Below are positions 1-8,011 of a stretch of DNA of 38,905 nt, in pieces. Source of the stretch: Anaerofustis stercorihominis (GTDB taxonomy: Bacteria > Bacillota > Clostridia > Eubacteriales > Anaerofustaceae); the NCBI RefSeq assembly GCF_005844425.1, contig NZ_SPHL01000018.1, positions 1 to 38,905 of the forward strand, read 5' to 3'. The notes beneath the pieces are model-generated. The model was not told the DNA's origin and did no database searches. It saw only the letters and a list, made by a program, of their open reading frames with translations. Numbering within the stretch: position 1 is the first letter of the stretch; each line of letters opens with the position of its first letter. A program made the translations under genes and the position numbers.

Positions 1-221
1 AAGTTTATAAATGTTTTGAAACACCTTATAGATTTGTTTTTGAAATCTATCCAAAGGAAATAGATTTTAAAAAAGGAATAAGTTATGCTAGTTCGGTTAT
101 TTATAATGTTGAAAAAAATACCGGAAAATATAGAGAAGATTCCTTGGGAGATTCTTTTTACATGCTTGAAGAAGAAACTTTAAGAGAATATACCGATAAA
201 GAATTAAGGCATTTAAAATAA
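1..221 (+). CDS. Unknown protein, C-terminal fragment (5' end outside window)
   Basis: An open frame runs from the window edge to a TAA at 219-221, reading about 72 residues with no in-window start. The fragment is mixed charged/aromatic and ends in a Glu-rich helix (residues such as MLEEETLREYTDKELRHLK). I do not recognise a family. No membrane segment or catalytic motif is visible. It lies upstream of birA on the same strand, but about 90 bp and a long inverted repeat separate them, so they are probably not one operon. The coding call rests on the open frame and codon use alone. Confidence 0.55.
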   Translation, partial: VYKCFETPYRFVFEIYPKEIDFKKGISYASSVIYNVEKNTGKYREDSLGDSFYMLEEETLREYTDKELRHLK

Positions 222-280
222 GGTATATTTTCTTTGTTTATAAATTATATTGTAAAAATATTATATAAAACCTACTATAC

Positions 281-330
281 AAAATTCATATGTCAACCAA
301 TATTATATTTAATGTTGACATATGAATTTT
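281..330 (+). promoter_or_regulatory. Inverted repeat (BirA-operator-like) overlapping the birA promoter
   Basis: A perfect 17-bp inverted repeat is visible: the left arm is 281-297 and the right arm 314-330, with a 16-bp centre. The inner part reads ATGTCAACC-N14-TGTTGACAT, close to the known Firmicutes BirA operator (TGTnAACC, 14-16 bp, GGTTnACA). The right arm contains TTGACA at 315-320, a consensus -35 box. A TATAAT lies at 336-341, a short 15-bp spacer away, and birA starts at 361. Inference: biotin-loaded BirA represses its own gene. A terminator for the upstream gene is a weaker alternative, because the arm is AT-rich and the T run is short. Confidence 0.6.
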
Positions 331-360
331 TGTTTTATAATATATTTATGGGTGAAAAAT

Positions 361-1350
361 ATGAATAAAGATAAAATACTTGAAATATTAAAAGTGAAAA
401 GCGGTGAAATTGTTTCAGGGGGCTTTATTGCAAATAAACTTAACATATCAAGAAATGCCGTTTGGAAGAATATTAATCTGCTTAAAAACGAAGGTTATGA
501 TATATCTTCCATAAAAAACAGAGGATATATGCTAAACAGCAATATAAGTTATTTAAACAAAGAAGAAATAGAAAAATTTCTAAATACCATTTTAATAGGA
601 AGAGAACTTGAAATAGTTGAAAGCATAGATTCTACTCTTAACTATTTTAAAAATATGGAAAATAGTGAAAAAAGAGAAGGAAGAACCATAATAGCAAATG
701 AACAGACTTTAGGCAGAGGAAGAAGAGGAAGAAGTTTCTTTTCCCCAAAAAACTCAAATGCTTTTATAAGTGTTTTGTTAAAACCAAAATTCAGCGTAAG
801 TGACATAAATTTAATTACTATAATATGCGGTTTAAGTGTAGTGGAAGCAGTTAAGGAAATATGCGGTATTGACTGCGACATTAAGTGGGTAAATGATGTT
901 TATATAAACGGAAAAAAGATTTGCGGAATTTTAACAGAGGGAATTTTAAGTGTTGAAAACGGAAGTATAGACAGTGTGATTATAGGAGTTGGAATAAATA
1001 TAAACCGTCCAAAAGATACACCCGTTCCAAAAGAAATAGAAGATATAGTTGGGTTTGTAAATGACTTTACGGGAAAGAAAGAAAACAGAAATAAGTTTAT
1101 AGCAAAATTTTTAAATGCCTTTGAAAAAAGATATATTAATTTTGACAAAAAAGCTTTATATGAAGAATACAAAGAAAAAATGCTATACTTAAACGAGAAA
1201 GTAACTTGTTTTATCGGAAATGAAACAATTCAAGGAACCCTTGTTGATTTAAACAAAGATTTTTCTATTAAGATAAAAACAAATGAGGGTGAAATAAGGA
1301 ATTTTAACAGCGGTGAAATAAGTTTAAGAAAAAGAGGAATAAAAATGTAA
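361..1350 (+). CDS. birA: Bifunctional biotin operon repressor / biotin-protein ligase BirA
   Basis: Activates biotin with ATP to biotinyl-5'-AMP and transfers it to the lysine of biotin carboxyl carrier proteins; the holo form also binds operators. The 329-residue protein has an N-terminal winged helix (about 1-60, with SRNAVWKNINLLKNEGY as recognition segment). The ligase core follows, with GRGRRGR at 118-124 (biotin/adenylate loop) and the KWVNDVYINGKKICGIL segment. A C-terminal SH3-like domain ends in GEISLR. This is normal length for group II BirA. The ATG at 361 is chosen because GGTG lies just upstream and the family begins there; an in-frame ATG at 322 falls inside the promoter repeat. 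The acetyltransferase gene follows after 9 bp. Confidence 0.93.
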   Translation: MNKDKILEILKVKSGEIVSGGFIANKLNISRNAVWKNINLLKNEGYDISSIKNRGYMLNSNISYLNKEEIEKFLNTILIGRELEIVESIDSTLNYFKNMENSEKREGRTIIANEQTLGRGRRGRSFFSPKNSNAFISVLLKPKFSVSDINLITIICGLSVVEAVKEICGIDCDIKWVNDVYINGKKICGILTEGILSVENGSIDSVIIGVGININRPKDTPVPKEIEDIVGFVNDFTGKKENRNKFIAKFLNAFEKRYINFDKKALYEEYKEKMLYLNEKVTCFIGNETIQGTLVDLNKDFSIKIKTNEGEIRNFNSGEISLRKRGIKM

Positions 1351-1359
1351 GGAGTAATT

Positions 1360-1845
1360 ATGGACAGTAAACTAAAATTTAGATTTGCAAAAAAAGAAGA
1401 TACAGGCTTAATTCTTAATTTTATCAAGAGACTTGCAGAATATGAAAAAATGCTTAACGAAGTGGTAGCAACAGAAGATTTACTTAAAGAATGGATTTTT
1501 GAAAAGGGAAAGGCAGAAGTAATATTTCCTTTATATGATAGAAAAGAAGTTGGATTTGCTTTATTCTTCCATAATTTTTCAACATTCCTTGGAAGAAGCG
1601 GAATATATCTTGAAGATTTATTTATCTTGGAAGAATACAGAAATAAAGGTATTGGAAAAGCAACTTTAAAAGAACTTGCTAAAATTACAGTTGAAAGAGG
1701 CTGCGGAAGACTTGAATGGTCTTGTCTTGATTGGAACAAGCCAAGCATAGATTTTTATTTATCTCTAAAAGCCGTACCAATGGAAGGATGGACAGTATAC
1801 AGGCTTACAGGGAAAAATCTCATAAATATGGCAGAAAATAATTAA
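1360..1845 (+). CDS. GNAT acetyltransferase, spermidine/thialysine acetyltransferase-like
   Basis: Predicted acetyl-CoA-dependent N-acetyltransferase of 161 residues. It resembles the SSAT/thialysine acetyltransferase branch: an N-terminal LAEYEKM segment, the hydrophobic FSTFLGRSGIYLEDLFI strand, the CoA-binding EEYRNKGIGKATLKEL motif A, then RGCGRLEWSCLDWNKPSIDFY and a C-terminal WTVYRLTG. These blocks are typical of the diamine-acetyltransferase-like proteins of bacteria and animals. GGAG precedes the ATG by 6-7 bp, and the gene follows birA by 9 bp, so they are probably cotranscribed. The substrate is uncertain: a polyamine, thialysine or another small amine. Some family members acetylate lysine analogues rather than polyamines. 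Confidence 0.85.
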   Translation: MDSKLKFRFAKKEDTGLILNFIKRLAEYEKMLNEVVATEDLLKEWIFEKGKAEVIFPLYDRKEVGFALFFHNFSTFLGRSGIYLEDLFILEEYRNKGIGKATLKELAKITVERGCGRLEWSCLDWNKPSIDFYLSLKAVPMEGWTVYRLTGKNLINMAENN

Positions 1846-1856
1846 ATTAATACATT

Positions 1857-1891
1857 AAAAAAGATGCTTAAATATAAAAAGTGTCTTTTTT
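1857..1891 (+). terminator. Probable intrinsic terminator after the birA-GNAT unit
   Basis: An imperfect hairpin with an A-rich left arm (AAAAAGATGC) pairs, with G-U wobbles, to GTGTCTTTTT, which runs into T's. It lies just after the acetyltransferase stop. The stem is weak and AT-rich. Confidence 0.45.
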
Positions 1892-2047
1892 ATTTTCTTA
1901 TTACAATAATGGAATTTTTTGTGATAAAGATAATATAAAACATTCTATTTTTAATTTTATTATATTCTTTTATAACAAATTCATATAATTTCATTATGAC
2001 AAAATCATTTATCCAAAGAATGTAAAATGTTTTTCGAGGTGGGATAT

Positions 2048-2527
2048 ATGAGTTTTAAAAAGAAACATTTTTTTGTAATTTTTACTTATGTACTTGCATA
2101 TTTATTTTTTAGGAGAGTAAAGAATCCTTCTTTGAATTACATATGTATTCTTTATTATAAAGATAGATTTATTTCATTTAAAGGTTTTTTAGATACGGGA
2201 AATCTCGTTAAGAATTCAAAGGGAAAAGATGTAATAATAATAGACAAAGACATTATTAAAAATCTTTTAAATTTGAATTTATCTTTTAAAACAATGAATT
2301 ACAACGATTTTTTTAATACATATAACAAACTTCCTTTCGATTTAAAACAAAGACTTTCTTATACATTTTTAAATTATCAAAGAGAAAAAATTATTTTACC
2401 TATCTTAAATTTAGACAAAATCATTATAGAAAAAAAGGATTTTAAAAAGACAATTTATAATCCATGTGTTGGAGTATTAGATATTAATGAGTCGTTGGCT
2501 CTTCTTCCGTTATCAATATTAAAATAA
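2048..2527 (+). CDS. spoIIGA: Sigma-E processing aspartic protease SpoIIGA, minimal form lacking most membrane helices
   Basis: In Bacillus, SpoIIGA is a protein of about 300 residues with five membrane helices and a C-terminal aspartic protease domain, which cleaves pro-sigma E in the mother cell on a SpoIIR signal. Here only 159 residues are coded. One hydrophobic helix (about 7-22) is followed at once by the protease domain, with the catalytic D49-T50-G51 in GFLDTGN and a C-terminal PCVGVLDINESLALLPLSIL block matching the family's end. The start at 2048 has GAGGTGGG 5 bp upstream; an in-frame ATG at 2027 has none. Only about 200 bp of AT-rich non-coding DNA lies upstream, so the missing helices are not encoded nearby. 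sigE follows after 12 bp, which supports the identity. Whether this short form is functional is inference. Confidence 0.85.
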   Translation: MSFKKKHFFVIFTYVLAYLFFRRVKNPSLNYICILYYKDRFISFKGFLDTGNLVKNSKGKDVIIIDKDIIKNLLNLNLSFKTMNYNDFFNTYNKLPFDLKQRLSYTFLNYQREKIILPILNLDKIIIEKKDFKKTIYNPCVGVLDINESLALLPLSILK

Positions 2528-2539
2528 ACAGGAGGCTTT

Positions 2540-3235
2540 ATGTTTAAATTATTTACTTTGTTTAAAAAAAACAAAAAGAATAAATTATTTTATATTTCGG
2601 GTTCTTATATGTTACCTCCTCCTTTAACAAAGGAAGAAGAAGCAAGAATTTTGAATGAACTTCAAAAGGGTGAAAATAATGCTGCAAAAACAATTTTGAT
2701 AGAGAGAAATTTAAGGTTAGTAGTATATATAGCAAAAAAATTCGATACATCTTCAACAGGGGTGGAAGATTTAATTTCAATCGGAACAATAGGACTTATA
2801 AAAGCAGTTAAAACATTTAAAGTAGAAAAGAACATAAAACTTGCAACTTACGCATCAAAATGTATAGAAAACGAAATATTAATGCATCTTAGAAAAGTAA
2901 ACAGAATAAAAGGCGAAATATCTCTTGATGAACCTTTAAACGTAGATTATGACGGAAACGAGCTTTTACTTTCAGATATACTGGGAACAGCAACAGACCC
3001 TGTAAAAGATAAAATAGACAGAGATGTTAACAAGGAAATTATGCTTGAAGCAGTTAATAATTTAAAAGAAAGTGAAAAAGAAATCATAAATTATCGCTTT
3101 GGCTTAAACGGAAAAGAGAAGAAAACTCAAAAAGAACTTGCAAATATGCTAAATATTTCTCAGTCTTATATTTCAAGACTGGAAAAAAGAATAATATCTA
3201 ATTTAAAAAAGGAAGTGAAAAAGATGTGTACATAA
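2540..3235 (+). CDS. sigE: RNA polymerase sporulation sigma factor sigma E (pro-form)
   Basis: Mother-cell sigma factor made as an inactive precursor. The 231-residue product shows region 2 ([44 protein letters not shown]) and region 4 ([29 protein letters not shown]), near-identical in pattern to Bacillus sigma E. The N-terminal pro-sequence is present but short. The conserved processing region FYISG sits at residues 17-21, whereas the matching YYIGG of Bacillus is at about 27-31. GGAGG precedes the ATG, and spoIIGA lies immediately upstream. The usual downstream partner sigG is absent; a terminator overlaps the stop codon instead. Confidence 0.97.
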   Translation: MFKLFTLFKKNKKNKLFYISGSYMLPPPLTKEEEARILNELQKGENNAAKTILIERNLRLVVYIAKKFDTSSTGVEDLISIGTIGLIKAVKTFKVEKNIKLATYASKCIENEILMHLRKVNRIKGEISLDEPLNVDYDGNELLLSDILGTATDPVKDKIDRDVNKEIMLEAVNNLKESEKEIINYRFGLNGKEKKTQKELANMLNISQSYISRLEKRIISNLKKEVKKMCT

Positions 3236-3258
3236 GAAGGTTTATACCTTCTTTTTTT
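3234..3258 (+). terminator. Intrinsic terminator of the spoIIG operon
   Basis: AAGAAGG, a TTTATA loop, then CCTTCTT running into T's. It overlaps the sigE stop codon (3233-3235) and closes the spoIIGA-sigE unit. Confidence 0.85.
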
Positions 3259-3476
3259 AATAAATAACCTAACTTTGAATAAAAGGTATTTATTTTATTT
3301 TAAAATAATGTTATTATTTATCTTAGAATATTTAAGAATAAAATTCTAACAAATATACACTTTTTATATTTCTTAATACTAAGAATTTTTTTTTATTACA
3401 ATTTTAAAATATTATTCTTAATAATTTTATAATCTGCCTTTTTAAGATAAGGTAAAAATATTTAAGGAGTATTATT

Positions 3477-4931
3477 TTGAATTTAGAGGATATTATAAGC
3501 GGTTACGATTATGAGTTAACCAAGGGGAAAAATATAGAAAACATAAAAATTGACAATATAGAATTTGACTCAAGAAAGTGCAGTAAAAACACTTTATTTG
3601 TTGCAATAAAAGGTTACGAAACCGACGGACATAAATACATAAAAAGTGCAATAGAACTTGGAGCAACAGTAGTTTGTCACAGTGAAGAACTTGATAAATA
3701 TGAGGAAAACATAGTATATATAAAATGCAAAAATACAAGAAATGCACTTGCATATTTTGCAAATAAATTTACTTCTTTTCCAAGCAAGGAACTTAAGTTA
3801 ATCGGAATAAGCGGTACAAACGGTAAAACGTCTTTTTGTGATATGGCGGGAACATTATTTGAAAATTTAGGTTTTAAAAGCGATTATATAGGAACTTTGG
3901 GAAGAAAAAATACAAAACTTGAAGGTCAAATAATAAGAACAACGCCTGAAATCACAGAACTTACAAAAGACTTCAGAGAAATGGTAAATAATAAAGTAGA
4001 TTATTGTTTTATGGAAGTTTCATCCCATGGTCTTGTTTTGGACAGGGTAAGCTATTTGAATTTTTACATAGGTGTATTTTCAAACTTATCTCAAGATCAT
4101 TTGGATTTTCATAAAACAATGGAAAATTATTATCAGGCAAAGAAAAAACTTTATTATATGGTTGATAAATTCAGTATTATAAATACAGACGATAAATACG
4201 GTAATAGACTTTATAATGAGTTAAAAGAAGATAAAATAAACGTAATTTCCTTTGGCATGAATGAAGACTGTGATTATAAAATAGTAATAAACGATTTAAG
4301 TTTGGAAAAATCCGATTTTACTTTGGTAAATAAAGATAAAGAATATAGATTTGAAACTTACAGTATCGGAAAGTTTAACATATATAATATTACACCGGCG
4401 ATAATAATTGCCCTTTTGGAAGGTTTTTCTTATGAAGAAATAAAAAATGCAATTAAGAAATATCACGGTACAAACGGCAGAGTTGAAAAAATCCATAAAG
4501 ACATATTTATAGATTATGCTCATACTCCGGACGCAATGGAAAATGTTTTAAAACTCGTTAAAGAAGTAAGCAGTAAAAAAATTACTCTTGTGTTTGGATG
4601 TGGAGGAAACAGAGATCATGGGAAAAGACCTATGATGGGAAGTATCGGTGAAAAATATGCTGATAATATAGTCTTAACAATGGACAATCCAAGAAAAGAA
4701 AACAACGACGATATAATAAATGATATCCTAAAAGGAATAGAAAACAAAGACAAAGTCAAAGTAATAAATGATAGAAAAGATGCTATAAATGAAGTTGTAA
4801 AACATAAATTAACAGATGAAAACGAAATTGTACTTATTCTTGGAAAAGGACATGAAACTTATCAAGAAATAGGGGATAAAAAGATATTTTTCTCTGACAG
4901 AGATGAAATTTTAAATGCTTTAAAAAATTAA
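3477..4931 (+). CDS. murE: UDP-N-acetylmuramyl tripeptide synthase MurE, DAP-type
   Basis: Cytoplasmic Mur ligase that adds the third amino acid of the peptidoglycan stem to UDP-MurNAc-L-Ala-D-Glu, using ATP. The 484-residue protein has an N-terminal UDP-binding domain, the ATP loop GTNGKT (about 113-118), and the segment YYQAKKKLY containing the lysine expected to be carbamylated. Next come the HGTNGRVE and IDYAHTPDAM blocks, then DNPR at 403-406, the signature of meso-diaminopimelate specificity. The start is a TTG with AAGGAG 7 bp upstream; no better ATG exists. It stands alone behind about 220 bp of AT-rich non-coding DNA that I could not resolve into sites. The next gene starts 33 bp downstream. 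Confidence 0.95.
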   Translation: MNLEDIISGYDYELTKGKNIENIKIDNIEFDSRKCSKNTLFVAIKGYETDGHKYIKSAIELGATVVCHSEELDKYEENIVYIKCKNTRNALAYFANKFTSFPSKELKLIGISGTNGKTSFCDMAGTLFENLGFKSDYIGTLGRKNTKLEGQIIRTTPEITELTKDFREMVNNKVDYCFMEVSSHGLVLDRVSYLNFYIGVFSNLSQDHLDFHKTMENYYQAKKKLYYMVDKFSIINTDDKYGNRLYNELKEDKINVISFGMNEDCDYKIVINDLSLEKSDFTLVNKDKEYRFETYSIGKFNIYNITPAIIIALLEGFSYEEIKNAIKKYHGTNGRVEKIHKDIFIDYAHTPDAMENVLKLVKEVSSKKITLVFGCGGNRDHGKRPMMGSIGEKYADNIVLTMDNPRKENNDDIINDILKGIENKDKVKVINDRKDAINEVVKHKLTDENEIVLILGKGHETYQEIGDKKIFFSDRDEILNALKN

Positions 4932-4964
4932 ATTACAAATTACATATTTTAGATGGGAATAACA

Positions 4965-5516
4965 ATGGAAAGAAAGAAAATATATATAGTTCTTACAAGC
5001 ACAAGAACAATGTTAGCAAGAGCAATAAGATTATGTGCAAAAGAAACTTACAATCATGTTTCAATATCTTTAGATAAAGAACTTAATGAAATGTATTGTT
5101 TCGGAAGAAGAAGTCCAAGAAATCCTTTTATAGCAGGATTTATAAAAGAAGATTGGGATAAGGGATTCTATGCTGTATATAAAAATATACCTTGTCTTGT
5201 TTATGAATGTGAAGTAGACGATGAGGTTTATAATAACATAAAAGGGATAATTGAATATTTTTATTCAAATAAGTTTTCATATAAATTTAATATAATCGGA
5301 CTTGTGGGAAATGGAATAGGGCTTGACATACAAAGAAAAAACAGATATTACTGTGCTGAATTTCTATCCTATCTTTTTGAAGAAAGCGGATTTTATTCAT
5401 TTAACGAAGCCCATACAAGAAGACGTCCAATGGATTATAAAGAATTTTTAAACAGCAAATTAATATACAATGGTTATATAAGTGAATATAAACATAAATG
5501 TGAACAATTAATATAA
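4965..5516 (+). CDS. Permuted papain-like (NlpC/P60 superfamily, YiiX-type) protein
   Basis: A 183-residue soluble protein without signal peptide. It opens with IYIVLTSTRTMLARAIRL and then ETYNHVSISLD, and later has RKNRYYCAEFLSYLFEESG. The order His (H31) before Cys (C130) is that of circularly permuted NlpC/P60 (papain-like) enzymes, known as amidases or acyl-transfer enzymes acting on lipids or peptides. Similar stand-alone proteins are common in clostridia but their substrate is unknown to me. The start at 4965 has GGGA upstream; an in-frame ATG at 4953 has no ribosome binding site. It sits between murE and a small membrane protein, but a cell-wall role is only suggested by position. Confidence 0.7.
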   Translation: MERKKIYIVLTSTRTMLARAIRLCAKETYNHVSISLDKELNEMYCFGRRSPRNPFIAGFIKEDWDKGFYAVYKNIPCLVYECEVDDEVYNNIKGIIEYFYSNKFSYKFNIIGLVGNGIGLDIQRKNRYYCAEFLSYLFEESGFYSFNEAHTRRRPMDYKEFLNSKLIYNGYISEYKHKCEQLI

Positions 5517-5528
5517 AGGATAAATAAT

Positions 5529-5768
5529 ATGAAATTGATTTTAGCTGTTCTTGCAGGACTTATATTTATTGTATTAGTCTTTTTATATGCAAGAGGACTT
5601 ATGCAGAAATATAATAAAAGAATTGATTCTACAGCAAGACACTACGGATACAGAAATTATAAACATATGGCAAAAGAAGCAGAAAAAAAAGAACAAAGAA
5701 TATTAAGACAAAGAAGAATAGAGCAGAAATTTAAAAGAGAGGAGTGGCTAAGAAGACATGGAAGGTAA
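5529..5768 (+). CDS. Small membrane-anchored basic protein, unknown function
   Basis: 79 residues: one N-terminal transmembrane helix (about 3-22, LILAVLAGLIFIVLVFLYA), then a highly charged, Arg/Lys/Glu-rich helical tail likely to be cytoplasmic. I do not recognise a family. AAAGGATAA precedes the ATG, the gap from the previous gene is 12 bp, and the 3' end overlaps serC by 11 bp, so it is part of an operon and probably translationally coupled to serC. Confidence 0.7.
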   Translation: MKLILAVLAGLIFIVLVFLYARGLMQKYNKRIDSTARHYGYRNYKHMAKEAEKKEQRILRQRRIEQKFKREEWLRRHGR

Positions 5769-6831
5769 AATAAATTTTTCGGCATCTTCACCTGTTATGC
5801 CAAAGGAAGTAATAGAAAGAATAAATAAAAATATAATAAACTTCAAAAACAGCGGGTTTTCAGCCTTAGAACTTAACTATAAAAATCCTCTTTTTATTGA
5901 CTTAATGAATGAAACACGTGAAATACTTAAAAAACTTCTTCATCTAAATGATAATATGGAAATATTATTTATAAACGGAGGAGGCAGTATGCATTTTGAC
6001 ATGGTTCCTCTAAACTTTACAAATGAAGATGATACGGTAAGCATAATAAACAGTGATTTATGGACAAACAATGCAGTAACGGAGGCGAGAAAATATGCTA
6101 ATGTAGATGAAATAAATCTAATAAACCATAAAGGTCCGCTTCCAAAAATTACATTAGATGACATAGATAAAAACAGTAAATATTTGTTTATGTGTACAAA
6201 CAATACTTCATCAGGTTCTAAGTTTAATAAAGATAAAATACCTGATGTAGAGGGAATACCATTAATTTCCGATATGACATCAAATTTGTTAAGCGAAACA
6301 TATGATATAAACAAATTTGATTTATCTTTTGCAAGCAGTGCAAAAAATATGGGAACAAGCGGTATCAGTGTTGTAGTTATAAACAAAAATTTATTTGAGA
6401 TAGAAACAAACAGAAATGTTCCTAAAATTCTATCCTATAAGGACTATTATTACTCGGGCAACTCCTTTACAACTCCAAATACGTTTGCGGTATATATCAT
6501 TTACGAAATGGTTAAGTACCTTTATGAAAATGGTGGGGTAGAGGAAATTGAAAAAATAAATATTGAAAAATCCAATTTATTATATGATTTTATAGATAAC
6601 AGTAAATTTTACGATAATGACATCATAAAAGAAGACAGATCTGTAACTTCTTTGATATTTAAGACAAAAAATAATGATAATTTTATCAAAGAAGCAAAAA
6701 AACATGATATAATAAACATCAGTACATCCATGAATAATGCCGTAAGGGTTGGGCTTTATAATGGAGTTGGTATTGAAAATGTAAAAAAACTGATAGACTT
6801 TATGTATGAGTATGAAAAGAAAAACATTTAA
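5758..6831 (+). CDS. serC: Phosphoserine aminotransferase (divergent SerC)
   Basis: PLP enzyme converting 3-phosphohydroxypyruvate and glutamate to O-phosphoserine. The 357 residues follow the SerC layout: N-terminal NFSASSPVMPKEVIE (usually NF.aGPa.LP), the GGGSMHFDMVPLN segment, SDMTSNLLS with the PLP-contacting Asp (D172), and ASSAKNMGTSG with the Schiff-base Lys (K196). The N-terminal and Lys motifs differ from the E. coli form (SASSP for the GPA box), as in a clostridial subgroup. It overlaps the gene upstream and is followed by serA after 13 bp. The serCA pair supplies two consecutive steps of serine synthesis. The third enzyme, SerB, is not in the window. Confidence 0.92.
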   Translation: MEGKINFSASSPVMPKEVIERINKNIINFKNSGFSALELNYKNPLFIDLMNETREILKKLLHLNDNMEILFINGGGSMHFDMVPLNFTNEDDTVSIINSDLWTNNAVTEARKYANVDEINLINHKGPLPKITLDDIDKNSKYLFMCTNNTSSGSKFNKDKIPDVEGIPLISDMTSNLLSETYDINKFDLSFASSAKNMGTSGISVVVINKNLFEIETNRNVPKILSYKDYYYSGNSFTTPNTFAVYIIYEMVKYLYENGGVEEIEKINIEKSNLLYDFIDNSKFYDNDIIKEDRSVTSLIFKTKNNDNFIKEAKKHDIINISTSMNNAVRVGLYNGVGIENVKKLIDFMYEYEKKNI

Positions 6832-6844
6832 GGAGAGTGTCAAA

Positions 6845-8011
6845 ATGTACAAAATCAAAACTTTTAACAAAATTGCTGAAGAAGGATTAAATTTACTTGG
6901 GAAAAATATAGAGGTTCAAGACTCTAAAGACTACGACGGAATTATTTTAAGAAGCTACAATTTAAAAGAAGAGCCTATTTCAAAAGAATGTAAAGTTATT
7001 GCAAGAGCCGGAGCAGGATATAATAATGTTCCTGTTGAAGAATGTACAAAAAACGGTGTTGTTGTAATGAATACACCAGGTGCAAATGCAAATGCAGTAA
7101 AAGAACTTGTATTATGCGCATTCCTTATGGCTGCAAGAAATATCATCAAAGGAACAAAATGGGTTCAATCATTAGATAAAAACTCTGATGTTACCGGAAT
7201 AATTGAAAAAGAGAAATCTAATTATAAAGGAAACGAACTTGCAGGGAAAAAAGTCGGTGTTATCGGTCTTGGAGCGATCGGTGTTTTAGTTGCAAATGCA
7301 CTTGACTCTTTAGGTATGGAAGTTTATGGTTATGACCCATACTTATCAGTAGAACATGCATGGAGTATAAATAAAAACATCAATAGAAGTTATGATGTAG
7401 AAAAAATATTTGAAAAATGTGATTTTGTAACAATTCACGTTCCTTTAATGGAATCGACAAAAGATACAGTAAATAAAGAAGTTTTAGATAAAGCTAAAGA
7501 CAATATTAAAATCTTTAACCTTGCAAGAGGTGGGCTTGTAAATGATGATGATATTTTAGAAGCTGTAAATAGTGGTAAAGTTTCTTGTTATGTAACAGAT
7601 TTCCCTAATGAAAAATTACTTGGAAACGAAAATATCATTTGTATTCCTCACCTTGGAGCATCTACTCCGGAATCAGAAACAAAATGTGCTGTAATGGCAG
7701 CAAGACAAGTAAGAGAATACTTAGAAAATGGTAATATTATAAACAGCGTTAACTTCCCTAACTGCGATTTAGGAGCAATAGAATCAAAAGCAAGAATTTG
7801 TATTATTCATAAAAACATTCCTAACATGGTTGGACAATTTACTGCATTACTTGCAAGCAACGATGTAAACATCGCAAACATGATTAATAAAAGTAAAGGT
7901 GAAAATGCTTACACAATGATTGATACTGATACAGATGTAAGCGAATATATCGAAGAAACATTAAATAATGTTGAAGGTATAGTTTCTGTGAGAGTACTAC
8001 ATAATGACTAA
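6845..8011 (+). CDS. serA: D-3-phosphoglycerate dehydrogenase with C-terminal ACT domain
   Basis: Oxidises 3-phosphoglycerate to 3-phosphohydroxypyruvate with NAD+, the first step of serine synthesis. The 388-residue protein has the 2-hydroxyacid dehydrogenase fold: RAGAGYNNV, TPGANANAVKEL, the nucleotide-binding VGVIGLGAIGVLVA, NLARGGLVND with the catalytic Arg, and PHLGASTPES with the catalytic His. An ACT domain (about 325-388, MVGQFTALLASNDVNIANMI) probably gives serine feedback. AAGGAG precedes the ATG at 6845; an earlier in-frame ATG at 6806 lies inside serC. The stop overlaps the next gene by 8 bp. Confidence 0.95.
   Translation: MYKIKTFNKIAEEGLNLLGKNIEVQDSKDYDGIILRSYNLKEEPISKECKVIARAGAGYNNVPVEECTKNGVVVMNTPGANANAVKELVLCAFLMAARNIIKGTKWVQSLDKNSDVTGIIEKEKSNYKGNELAGKKVGVIGLGAIGVLVANALDSLGMEVYGYDPYLSVEHAWSINKNINRSYDVEKIFEKCDFVTIHVPLMESTKDTVNKEVLDKAKDNIKIFNLARGGLVNDDDILEAVNSGKVSCYVTDFPNEKLLGNENIICIPHLGASTPESETKCAVMAARQVREYLENGNIINSVNFPNCDLGAIESKARICIIHKNIPNMVGQFTALLASNDVNIANMINKSKGENAYTMIDTDTDVSEYIEETLNNVEGIVSVRVLHND

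Noticed and set aside
1991-2004. Possible Spo0A box (TTTGTCATAA on the - strand) upstream of spoIIGA
   Set aside because: It deviates from TGTCGAA at key positions and sits alone in AT-rich DNA; too weak to call.
2027-2047. Upstream extension of SpoIIGA by seven codons
   Set aside because: The extension runs through the GAGGTGGG ribosome binding site and would not restore the missing membrane helices.
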